Shown here piece by piece: positions 1 to 12,100 of a stretch of DNA of 64,000 nt. Below the pieces are notes generated by a model. That model did not search any database, had not been told where the DNA came from, and saw nothing but the letters and a program-made list of their open reading frames with translations. The DNA is taken from positions 37,798,133-37,862,132 of the forward strand of contig OZ025263.1 in the NCBI GenBank assembly GCA_964019135.1. Direction: 5' to 3'. The position numbers and the translations under genes were made by a program. How positions within the stretch are numbered: position 1 is the stretch's first letter; every line of letters begins with the position of its first letter. The stretch is from Arenicola marina (taxonomy: Eukaryota; Annelida; Polychaeta; Arenicolidae).

Positions 1-3000
1 GTGTGGCCTGCCTGTGTGTGGCCTGCCTGTGTGTGGCCTGCCTGTGTGTGGCCCTGCCTGTGTGTGGCCCTGCCTGTGTGTTACCCTACCTGTGTGTGGC
101 CTGCCTGTATGTGGCCTGCCTGTGTGTGGCCCTGCCTGTGTGTGGCCTGCCTGTGTGTGGCCCTACCTGTGTGTGGCCCTGCCTGTGTGTGGCCTGCCTG
201 TGTGTGGCCCTGCCTGTGTGCGGCCCTGCTTGTGTGTGGCCTGCCTGTGTGTGGCCTGCCTGTGTGTGGCCTGCCTGTGTGTGGCCTGCCTGTGTGTGGC
301 CTGCCTGTGTGTGGCCCTGCCTGTGTGTGACCTGCCTGTGTGTGGCCCTGCCTGTGTGTGGCCCTGCCTGTGTGCGGCCCTGCTTGTGTGTGGCCTGCCT
401 GTGTGTGGCCTGCCTGTGTGTGGCCTGCCTGTGTGTGGCCTGCCTGTGTGTGGCCTGCCTGTGTGTGGCCCTGCCTGTGTGTGACCTACCTGTGTGTGGC
501 CTGCCTGTGTGTGGCCTGCCTGTGTGTGGCCCTGCCTGTGTGTGGCCTGCCTGTGTGTGGCCTGCCTGTGTGTGGCCCTGCCTGTGTGTGGCCCTGCCTG
601 TGTGTGGCCCTGTCTGTGTGTGGCCCTGCCTGTGTGTGGCCCTGCCTGTGTGTGGCCCTGCCTGTGTGTGGCCCTGCCTGTGTGTGGCCCTGCCTGTGTG
701 TGGCCCTGCCTGTGTGTGGCCCTGCCTGTGTGTGGCCCTGTCTGTGTGTGGCCCTGCCTGTGTGTGGCCCTGCCTGTGTGTGGCCCTGTCTGTGTGTGGC
801 CCTGCCTGTGTGTGGCCCTGTCTGTGTGTGGCCCTGCCTGTGTGTGGCCCTGCCTGTGTGTGGCCCTGCCTGTGTGTGGCCCTGCCTGTGTGTGGCCCTG
901 CCTGTGTGTGGCCCTGCCTGTGTGTGGCCCTGCCTGTGTGTGGCCCTGCCTGTGTGTGGCCCTGTCTGTGTGTGGCCCTGCCTGTGTGTGGCCCTGTCTG
1001 TGTGTGGCCCTGCCTGTGTGTGGCCCTGTCTGTGTGTGGCCCTGCCTGTGTGTGGCCCTGCCTGTGTGTGGCCCTGCCTGTGTGTGGCCCTGCCTGTGTG
1101 TGGCCCTGCCTGTGTGTGGCCCTGCCTGTGTGTGGCCCTGCCTGTGTGTGGCCCTGCCTGTGTGTGGCCCTGTCTGTGTGTGGCCCTGCCTGTGTGTGGC
1201 CCTGCCTGTGTGTGGCCTGCCTGTGTGTGGCCCTGCCTGTGTGTGGCCTGCCTGTGTGTGGCCCTGCCTGTGTGTGGCCCTGCCTGTGTGCGGCCCTGCC
1301 TGTGTGTGGCCTGCCTGTGTGTGGCCTGCCTGTGTGTGGCCTGCCTGTGTGTGGCCTGCCTGTGTGTGGCCCTGCCTGTGTGTGGCCTGCCTGTGTGTGG
1401 CCTGCCTGTGTGTGGCCTGCCTGTGTGTGGCCTGCCTGTGTGTGGCCTGCCTGTGTGTGGCCCTGCCTGTGTGTGGCCCTGCCTGTGTGTTACCCTACCT
1501 GTGTGTGGCCTGCCTGTATGTGGCCTGCCTGTGTGTGGCCCTGCCTGTGTGTGGCCTGCCTGTGTGTGGCCCTACCTGTGTGTGGCCCTGCCTGTGTGTG
1601 GCCTGCCTGTGTGTGGCCCTGCCTGTGTGCGGCCCTGCTTGTGTGTGGCCTGCCTGTGTGTGGCCTGCCTGTGTGTGGCCTGCCTGTGTGTGGCCTGCCT
1701 GTGTGTGGCCTGCCTGTGTGTGGCCCTGCCTGTGTGTGACCTGCCTGTGTGTGGCCCTGCCTGTGTGTGGCCCTGCCTGTGTGCGGCCCTGCTTGTGTGT
1801 GGCCTGCCTGTGTGTGGCCTGCCTGTGTGTGGCCTGCCTGTGTGTGGCCTGCCTGTGTGTGGCCTGCCTGTGTGTGGCCCTGCCTGTGTGTGACCTACCT
1901 GTGTGTGGCCTGCCTGTGTGTGGCCCTGCCTGTGTGTGGCCTGCCTGTGTGTGGCCTGCCTGTGTGTGGCCCTGCCTGTGTGTGGCCCTGCCTGTGTGTG
2001 GCCCTGTCTGTGTGTGGCCCTGCCTGTGTGTGGCCCTGCCTGTGTGTGGCCCTGCCTGTGTGTGGCCCTGCCTGTGTGTGGCCCTGCCTGTGTGTGGCCC
2101 TGCCTGTGTGTGGCCCTGCCTGTGTGTGGCCCTGTCTGTGTGTGGCCCTGCCTGTGTGTGGCCCTGCCTGTGTGTGGCCCTGTCTGTGTGTGGCCCTGCC
2201 TGTGTGTGGCCCTGTCTGTGTGTGGCCCTGCCTGTGTGTGGCCCTGCCTGTGTGTGGCCCTGCCTGTGTGTGGCCCTGCCTGTGTGTGGCCCTGCCTGTG
2301 TGTGGCCCTGCCTGTGTGTGGCCCTGCCTGTGTGTGGCCCTGCCTGTGTGTGGCCCTGTCTGTGTGTTGCCCTGCCTGTGTGTGGCCCTGTCTGTGTGTG
2401 GCCCTGCCTGTGTGTGGCCCTGTCTGTGTGTGGCCCTGCCTGTGTGTGGCCCTGCCTGTGTGTGGCCCTGCCTGTGTGTGGCCCTGCCTGTGTGTGGCCC
2501 TGCCTGTGTGTGGCCCTGCCTGTGTGTGGCCCTGCCTGTGTGTGGCCCTGCCTGTGTGTGGCCCTGCCTGTGTGTGGCCCTGTCTGTGTGTGGCCCTGCC
2601 TGTGTGTGGCCCTGCCTGTGTGTGGCCCTGCCTGTGTGCGGCCCTGCATATGTGTGGCCCTGCCTGTGTGCGGCCCTGCCTGTGTGTGGCCCTGCCTGTG
2701 TGTGGCCCTGCCTGTGTGTGGCCCTGCCTGTGTGTGGCCCTACCTGTGTGTTGCCCTGCCTGTGTGTGGCCCTACCTGTGTATTACCCTACCTGTGTGTG
2801 GCCCTGCCTGTGTGTGGCCCTGTCTGTGTGTGGCCCTGCCTGTGTGTGGCCCTGCCTGTGTGTGGCCCTGCCTGTGTGCGGCCCTGCATATGTGTGGCCC
2901 TGCCTGTGTGTGGCCCTGCCTGTGTGTGGCCCTGCCTGTGTGTGGCCCTGCCTGTGTGTGGCCCTGCCTGTGTGCGGCCCTGCATATGTGTGGCCTGCCT

Positions 3001-3014
3001 GTGTGTTACCCTAC
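1..3014. repeat. 15/16-bp minisatellite in AARSD1 intron 4 (continues past left edge)
   Basis: A tandem array of plus-strand unit GTGTGTGGCCCTGCCT (16 bp) and a 15-bp variant lacking one C fills the window from base 1 to the splice donor of the AARSD1 exon at 3015. Units are mixed in runs, with scattered TGTCTGTG, TGCGGCC and CTACC variants. A higher-order copy is visible: landmarks TTACCCTACC (81 and 1490) and GTGACCTACC (481 and 1890) both recur at an offset of 1409 bp. The array is open in several reading frames on both strands because the units rarely contain stops; this is not evidence of coding. Confidence 0.97.
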
Positions 3015-3156
3015 CTGTGTGTTGCTGCATGTGATCCCATCGCCGCGCCCAGTCGACACAGACTCGCACTTCGGTCCCCGGTTGCACATGTGACTTCAGG
3101 AAGTGTACCGCCTCCGCACCGCGCCGCGTCACCTGCAGCACTTCCACGGCGTCGAT
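3015..3156 (-). CDS. AARSD1: AARSD1 coding exon 4 (editing domain, HxxxH part)
   Basis: This minus-strand exon encodes 47 codons plus one base, from IDAVEVLQVTRRG to DWARRWDHMQQHTG. AARSD1 is the free-standing relative of the AlaRS editing domain; it deacylates Ser-tRNA(Ala) mischarged by alanyl-tRNA synthetase. The HMQQH segment matches the first zinc-ligand pair (HxxxH) of the editing site, and the whole exon aligns with remembered vertebrate AARSD1 directly after its PDDRGTI segment. The acceptor CTGTCTCACAG ends at 3157 and the donor ACACAG/GTAGGG starts at 3014, giving phase 0 in and phase 1 out. The remaining exons, including the downstream zinc ligands, must lie beyond the left edge. 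Both flanking introns are minisatellite right up to the splice sites. Confidence 0.92.
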
Positions 3157-6100
3157 CTGTGAGACAGCTTCATGTTATTAGACGCGTCATCGGCCAGGGA
3201 GACAGCTTCATGTTATAAGACGCGGCATCGGCCAGGGAGACAGCTTCATGTTATTAGACGCGTCATCGGCCAGGGAGACAGCTTCATTTTATTAGACGCG
3301 GCATCGGCCAGGGAGACAGCTTCATGTTATTAGACACGTCATCGGCCAGGGAGACAGCTTCATGTTATTAGACACGTCATCGGCCAGAGAGACAGCTTCA
3401 TGTTATTAGACGCGTCATCGGCCAGGGAGACAGCTTCATGTTATTGGACGCGGCATCGGCCAGGGAGACAGCTTCATGTTATTAGACACGTCATCGGCCA
3501 GGGAGACAGCTTCATGTTATTAGACGCGGTATCGGCCAGGGAGACAGCTTCATGTTATTAGACGCGGCATCGGCCAGGGAGACAGCTCCATGTTATTAGA
3601 CACGTCATCGGCCAGGGAGACAGCGTCATGTTATTAGACGCGTCATCGGCCAGGGAGACCGCTTCATGTTATTAGACGCGTCATCGGCCAGGGAGATAGC
3701 TTCATGTTATTAGACGCGGTATCGGCCAGGGAGACAGCTCCATGTTATTAGACACGTCATCGGCCAGGGAGATGGCTTCATGTTATTAGACGCGTCATCG
3801 GCCAGGGAGACAGCGTCATGTTATTAGACGCGGCATCGGCCAGGGAGACAGCTTCATGTTATTAGATACGTCATCGGTCAGGGAGACAGCTTCATGTTAT
3901 TAGACGCGGCATCGGCCAAGCAGACAGCGTCATGTTATTAGACACGTCATCGGCCAGGGAGACAGCTTCATGTTATTAGACGCGGTATCGGCCAGGGAGA
4001 CAGCTCCATGTTATTAGACACGTCATCGGCCAGGGACATGGCTTCATGTTATTAGACACGTCATCGGCCAGGGAGACAGCTCCATGTTATTAGACACGTC
4101 ATCGGCCAGGGAAATGGCTTCATGTTATTAGACACGTCATCGGCCAGGGAGACAGCTTCATGTCATTGGACGCGGTATCGGCCAGGGAGACAGCTTCATG
4201 TTATTAGACACGTCATCGGCCAGGGAGATAGCTTCATGTTATTAGACACGTCATCGGCCAGGGAGAAAGCTTCATGTTATTAGACACGTCATCGGTCAGG
4301 GAGAATGCTTCATGTTATTAGACGCGGCATCGGCCAGGCAGACAGCGTCATGTTATTAGACACGTTATCGGCCAGGGAGATGGCTTCATGTTATTAGACA
4401 CGTCATCGGCCAGGGAGACAGCTCCATGTTATTAGACACGTCATCGGCAAGGGAGATGGCTTCATGTTATTAGACACGTCATCGGCCAGTCAGACAGCTT
4501 CATGTTATTAGACACGTCATCGGCCAGGGAGACAGCTTCATGTTATTAGACGCGGTATCGGCCAGGGAGACAGCTTCATGTTATTATACACGTCATCGGC
4601 CAGGGAAACAGCTTCATGTTATTAGACACGTCATCGGCCAGGGAGACAGCTTCATGTTATTAGACGCGGCATCGGCCAGGGAGACAGCTTCATGTTATTA
4701 GACACGTCATCGGCCAGGGAATGGAATGTTGGTGTTTTAGGCCACTTTTGTGCACATACAGGCTAAATTGGGCCAAGGAACCTCCCGAGACGATGAAGGA
4801 TGAAGGAATGAAACATGCCCCAGATTAGGTGCCCGAGCCCGGATTCGAACCCAGGACCTATTGATCTGCGGTCTAGTGCGCTAACCACTACACCAGGGAG
4901 GCCCCCTGTCATCGGCCAGGGAGACAGCTTCATGTTATTAGACACGTCATCGGCCGGGGAGACCGCTTCATGTTATTAGACGCGTCATCGGCCAGGGAGA
5001 TAGCTTCATGTTATTAGACGCGGTATCGGCCAGGGAGACAGCTCCATGTTATTAGACACGTCATCGGCCAGGGAGATGGCTTCATGTTATTAGACGCGTC
5101 ATCGGCCAGGGAGACAGCGTCATGTTATTAGACGCGGCATCGGCCAGGGAGACGGCTTCATGTTATTAGATACGTCATCGGTCAGGGAGACAGCTTCATG
5201 TTATTAGACGCGGCATCGGCCAAGCAGACAGCGTCATGTTATTAGACACGTCATCGGCCAGGGAGACAGCTTCATGTTATTAGACGCGGTATCGGCCAGG
5301 GAGACAGCTCCATGTTATTAGACACGTCATCGGCCAGGGACATGGCTTCATGTTATTAGACACGTCATCGGCCAGGGAGACAGCTCCATGTTATTAGACA
5401 CGTCATCGGCCAGGGAAATGGCTTCATGTTATTAGACACGTCATCGGCCAGGGAGACAGCTTCATGTCATTGGACGCGGTATCGGCCAGGGAGACAGCTT
5501 CATGTTATTAGACACGTCATCGGCCAGGGAGATAGCTTCATGTTATTAGACACGTCATCGGCCAGGGAGAAAGCTTCATGTTATTAGACACGTCATCGGT
5601 CAGGGAGAATGCTTCATGTTATTAGACGCGGCATCGGCCAGGCAGACAGCGTCATGTTATTAGACACGTTATCGGCCAGGGAGATGGCTTCATGTTATTA
5701 GACACGTCATCGGCCAGGGAGACAGCTCCATGTTATTAGACACGTCATCGGCAAGGGAGATGGCTTCATGTTATTAGACACGTCATCGGCCAGTCAGACA
5801 GCTTCATGTTATTAGACACGTCATCGGCCAGGGAGACAGCTTCATGTTATTAGACGCGGTATCGGCCAGGGAGACAGCTTCATGTTATTATACACGTCAT
5901 CGGCCAGGGAAACAGCTTCATGTTATTAGACACGTCATCGGCCAGGGAGACAGCTTCATGTTATTAGACGCGGCATCGGCCAGGGAGACAGCTTCATGTT
6001 ATTAGACACGTCATCGGCCAGGGAGACAGCTTCTTGTTATTAGACGCGGTATCGGCCATGGAGACAGCTTCATGTTATTAGACACGTCATCGGCCAGGGA

Positions 6101-9100
6101 GAGAGCTTCATGTTATTAGACACGTCATCGGCCAGGGAGAAAGCTTCATGTTATTAGACACGTCATCGGCCAGGGAGACAGCGTTATGTTATTAGACGCG
6201 TCATCGGCCAGGGAGACAGCTTCATGTTATTAGACGCGGCATCGGCCAGGGAGACAGCTTCATGTTATTAGACGCGTCATCGGCAAGGGAGACAGCTTCA
6301 TGTTACTAGACAAGGCTTCGGCCAGGGAGACAGCTTCATGTTATTAGACGCGGTATCGGCCAGGGAGACAGCTCCATGTTATTAGACACGTCATCGACCA
6401 GGGAGATGGCTTCATGTTATTAGACACATCATCGGCCAGGGAGACAGCTTCATGTTATTAGACACGTCATCGGCCAGGGAGATGGCTTCATGTTATTAGA
6501 CACGTCATCGGCCAGGGAGACAGCTTCATGTCATTGGACGCGGCATCGGCCAGTCAGACAGCTTCATGTTATTAGACACGTCATCGGCCAGGGAGACAGC
6601 TTCATGTTATTAGACGAGGTATCGGCCAGGGAGACAGCTTCATGTTATTAGACACGTCATCGGCCAGGGAGACAGCTTCATGTTATTAAACACGTCATCG
6701 GCCTGGGAGAAAGCTTCATGTTATTATACACGTCATCGGCCAGGGAGACAGCTTCATGTTATTAGACGCGGTATCGGTCAGGGAGACAGCGTCATGTTAT
6801 TAGACACGTCATCGGCCAGGGAGACAGCTTCATGTTATTAGACGCGGTATCGGCCAGGGAGACAGCTTCATGTTATTAGACACGTCATCGGCCAGGGCGA
6901 CAGCTTCATGTTAATAGACACGTCATCGGCCATGGAGATAGCTTCATGTTATTAGACACATCAGCGGCCAGAGAGATAGCTTCATGTTATTACACGCGGT
7001 ATCGGCCAGGGAAACAGCTTCATGTTATTAGACACGTCATCGGCCAGGGAGACAGCTTCATGTTATTAGACACGTCAGCGGCCAGGGAGACAGCTTTATG
7101 TTATTACACGCGGTATCGGCCAGGGAAACAGCTTCATGTTATTAGACACGTCATCGGCCAGGGAGACAGCTTCATGTTATTAGACACGTCAGCGGCCAGG
7201 GAGACAGCTTTATGTTATTAGACGCGGTATCGGCCAGGGAGACAGCTTCATGTTATTAGACACGTCATTGGCCAGGGAGAAAGCTTCATGTTATTAGACA
7301 CGTCATCGGCCAGGGAGCCAGCTTTATGTTATTAGGCACGTCATCGGCCAGGGAGACAGCGTCATGTTATTAGACACGTCATCGGCCAGGGAGACAGCTT
7401 CATGTTATTAGACGCGGCATCGGCCAGGGAGACAGCTTCATGTTATAAGACACGTCATCGGCCAGGGAGACAGCTTCATGTTATTAGACGCGGCATCGGC
7501 CAGGGAGACAGCTTCATGTTATTAGACGCGGCATCGGCCAGGGAGACAGCTTCATGTTATTAGACGCGGCATCGGCCAGGGAGACAGCTTCATGTTATTA
7601 GACACGTCATCGGCCAGGGAGAAAGCTTCATGTTATTAGACACGTCATCGGCCAGTGAGAAAGTTTCATGTTATTAGACACGTCATCGGCCAGGGAGACA
7701 GCGTCATGTTATTAGACACGTCATCGGCCAGAGAGACAGCTTCATGTTATTAGACGCGGCATCGGCCAGGGAGACAGCTTCATGTTATTAGACGCGTCAT
7801 CGGCCAGGGAGACAGCGTCATGTTATTAGACACGTCATCGGCCACGGAGACAGCTTCATGTTATTAGACGCGGTATCGGCCAGGGAGACAGCTCCATGTT
7901 ATTAGACACGTCATCGACCAGGGAGATGGCTTCATGTTATTAGACACGTCATCGGCCAGGGAGACAGCTTCATGTTATTAGACACGTCATCGGCCAGGGA
8001 GATGGCTTCATGTTATTAGACACGTCATCGGCCAGGGAGACAGCTTCATGTCATTGGACGCGGCATCGGCCAGTCAGACAGCTTCATGTTATTAGACACG
8101 TCATCGGCCAGGGAGACAGCTTCATGTTATTAGACGAGGTATCGGCCAGGGAGACAGCTTCATGTTATTAGACACGTCATCGGCCAGGGAGACAGCTTCA
8201 TGTTATTAAACACGTCATCGGCCAGGGAGAAAGCTTCATGTTATTATACACGTCATCGGCCAGGGAGACAGCTTCATGTTATTAGACGCGGTATCGGTCA
8301 GGGAGACAGCGTCATGTTATTAGACACGTCATCGGCCAGGGAGACAGCTTTATGTTATTAGACGCGGTATCGGCCAGGGAGACAGCTTCATGTTATTAGA
8401 CACGTCATCGGCCAGGGCGACAGCTTCATGTTATTAGACACGTCATTGGCCAGGGAGAAAGCTTCATGTTATTAGACACGTCATCGGCCAGGGAGACAGC
8501 GTCATGTTAATAGACGCGGCATCGGCCAGGGAGACAGCTTCATGTTATTAGACACGTCACCGGCCAGGGAGACAGCTTCATGTTATTATACACGTCATCG
8601 ACCAGGGAGACAGCTTCATGTTATTAGACGCGGCATCGGCCAGGCAGACAACTTCATGTTATTAGACACGTCATCGGCCATGGAGATAGCTTCATGTTAT
8701 TAGACACATCAGCGGCCAGGGAGACAGCTTCATGTTATTACACGCGGTATCGGCCAGGGAAACAGCTTCATGTTATTAGACACGTCATCGGCCAGGGAGA
8801 CAGCTTCATGTTATTAGACACGTCAGCGGCCAGGGAGACAGCTTTATGTTATTAGACGCGGTATCGGCCAGGGAGACAGCTTCATGTTATTAGACACGTC
8901 ATTGGCCAGGGAGAAAGCTTTATGTTATTAGACACGTCATCGGCCAGGGAGCCAGCTTTATGTTATTAGGCACGTCATCGGCCAGGGAAATGGCTTCATG
9001 TTATTAGACACGTCATCGGCCGGGGAGACAGCTTCATGTCATTGGACGCGGTATCGGCCAGGGAGACAGCTTCATGTTATTAGACACGTCATCGGCCAGG

Positions 9101-12100
9101 GAGATAGCTTCATGTTATTAGACACGTCATCGGCCAGGGAGAAAGCTTCATGTTATTAGACACGTCATCGGTCAGGGAGAATGCTTCATGTTATTAGACG
9201 CGGCATCGGCCAGGCAGACAGCGTCATGTTATTAGACACGTTATCGGCCAGGGAGATGGCTTCATGTTATTAGACACGTCATCGGCCAGGGAGACAGCTC
9301 CATGTTATTAGACACGTCATCGGCAAGGGAGATGGCTTCATGTTATTAGACACGTCATCGGCCAGTCAGACAGCTTCATGTTATTAGACACGTCATCGGC
9401 CAGGGAGACAGCTTCATGTTATTAGACGCGGTATCGGCCAGGGAGACAGCTTCATGTTATTATACACGTCATCGGCCAGGGAAACAGCTTCATGTTATTA
9501 GACACGTCATCGGCCAGGGAGACAGCTTCATGTTATTAGACGCGGCATCGGCCAGGGAGACAGCTTCATGTTATTAGACACGTCATCGGCCAGGGAGACA
9601 GCTTCTTGTTATTAGACGCGGTATCGGCCATGGAGACAGCTTCATGTTATTAGACACGTCATCGGCCAGGGAGAGAGCTTCATGTTATTAGACACGTCAT
9701 CGGCCAGGGAGAAAGCTTCATGTTATTAGACACGTCATCGGCCAGGGAGACAGCGTTATGTTATTAGACGCGTCATCGGCCAGGGAGACAGCTTCATGTT
9801 ATTAGACGCGGCATCGGCCAGGGAGACAGCTTCATGTTATTAGACGCGTCATCGGCAAGGGAGACAGCTTCATGTTACTAGACAAGGCTTCGGCCAGGGA
9901 GACAGCTTCATGTTATTAGACGCGGTATCGGCCAGGGAGACAGCTCCATGTTATTAGACACGTCATCGACCAGGGAGATGGCTTCATGTTATTAGACACA
10001 TCATCGGCCAGGGAGACAGCTTCATGTTATTAGACACGTCATCGGCCAGGGAGATGGCTTCATGTTATTAGACACGTCATCGGCCAGGGAGACAGCTTCA
10101 TGTCATTGGACGCGGCATCGGCCAGTCAGACAGCTTCATGTTATTAGACACGTCATCGGCCAGGGAGACAGCTTCATGTTATTAGACGAGGTATCGGCCA
10201 GGGAGACAGCTTCATGTTATTAGACACGTCATCGGCCAGGGAGACAGCTTCATGTTATTAAACACGTCATCGGCCTGGGAGAAAGCTTCATGTTATTATA
10301 CACGTCATCGGCCAGGGAGACAGCTTCATGTTATTAGACGCGGTATCGGTCAGGGAGACAGCGTCATGTTATTAGACACGTCATCGGCCAGGGAGACAGC
10401 TTCATGTTATTAGACGCGGTATCGGCCAGGGAGACAGCTTCATGTTATTAGACACGTCATCGGCCAGGGCGACAGCTTCATGTTAATAGACACGTCATCG
10501 GCCATGGAGATAGCTTCATGTTATTAGACACATCAGCGGCCAGAGAGATAGCTTCATGTTATTACACGCGGTATCGGCCAGGGAAACAGCTTCATGTTAT
10601 TAGACACGTCATCGGCCAGGGAGACAGCTTCATGTTATTAGACACGTCAGCGGCCAGGGAGACAGCTTTATGTTATTACACGCGGTATCGGCCAGGGAAA
10701 CAGCTTCATGTTATTAGACACGTCATCGGCCAGGGAGACAGCTTCATGTTATTAGACACGTCAGCGGCCAGGGAGACAGCTTTATGTTATTAGACGCGGT
10801 ATCGGCCAGGGAGACAGCTTCATGTTATTAGACACGTCATTGGCCAGGGAGAAAGCTTCATGTTATTAGACACGTCATCGGCCAGGGAGCCAGCTTTATG
10901 TTATTAGGCACGTCATCGGCCAGGGAGACAGCGTCATGTTATTAGACACGTCATCGGCCAGGGAGACAGCTTCATGTTATTAGACGCGGCATCGGCCAGG
11001 GAGACAGCTTCATGTTATAAGACACGTCATCGGCCAGGGAGACAGCTTCATGTTATTAGACGCGGCATCGGCCAGGGAGACAGCTTCATGTTATTAGACG
11101 CGGCATCGGCCAGGGAGACAGCTTCATGTTATTAGACGCGGCATCGGCCAGGGAGACAGCTTCATGTTATTAGACACGTCATCGGCCAGGGAGAAAGCTT
11201 CATGTTATTAGACACGTCATCGGCCAGTGAGAAAGTTTCATGTTATTAGACACGTCATCGGCCAGGGAGACAGCGTCATGTTATTAGACACGTCATCGGC
11301 CAGAGAGACAGCTTCATGTTATTAGACGCGGCATCGGCCAGGGAGACAGCTTCATGTTATTAGACGCGTCATCGGCCAGGGAGACAGCGTCATGTTATTA
11401 GACACGTCATCGGCCACGGAGACAGCTTCATGTTATTAGACGCGGTATCGGCCAGGGAGACAGCTCCATGTTATTAGACACGTCATCGACCAGGGAGATG
11501 GCTTCATGTTATTAGACACGTCATCGGCCAGGGAGACAGCTTCATGTTATTAGACACGTCATCGGCCAGGGAGATGGCTTCATGTTATTAGACACGTCAT
11601 CGGCCAGGGAGACAGCTTCATGTCATTGGACGCGGCATCGGCCAGTCAGACAGCTTCATGTTATTAGACACGTCATCGGCCAGGGAGACAGCTTCATGTT
11701 ATTAGACGAGGTATCGGCCAGGGAGACAGCTTCATGTTATTAGACACGTCATCGGCCAGGGAGACAGCTTCATGTTATTAAACACGTCATCGGCCAGGGA
11801 GAAAGCTTCATGTTATTATACACGTCATCGGCCAGGGAGACAGCTTCATGTTATTAGACGCGGTATCGGTCAGGGAGACAGCGTCATGTTATTAGACACG
11901 TCATCGGCCAGGGAGACAGCTTTATGTTATTAGACGCGGTATCGGCCAGGGAGACAGCTTCATGTTATTAGACACGTCATCGGCCAGGGCGACAGCTTCA
12001 TGTTATTAGACACGTCATTGGCCAGGGAGAAAGCTTCATGTTATTAGACACGTCATCGGCCAGGGAGACAGCGTCATGTTAATAGACGCGGCATCGGCCA

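Noticed and set aside
1-3218. Very long Cys-rich and His/Gln-rich open frames across the left array
   Set aside because: They are open in many frames on both strands because the 15/16-bp units lack stops. The only supported coding part is the AARSD1 exon at 3015-3156.
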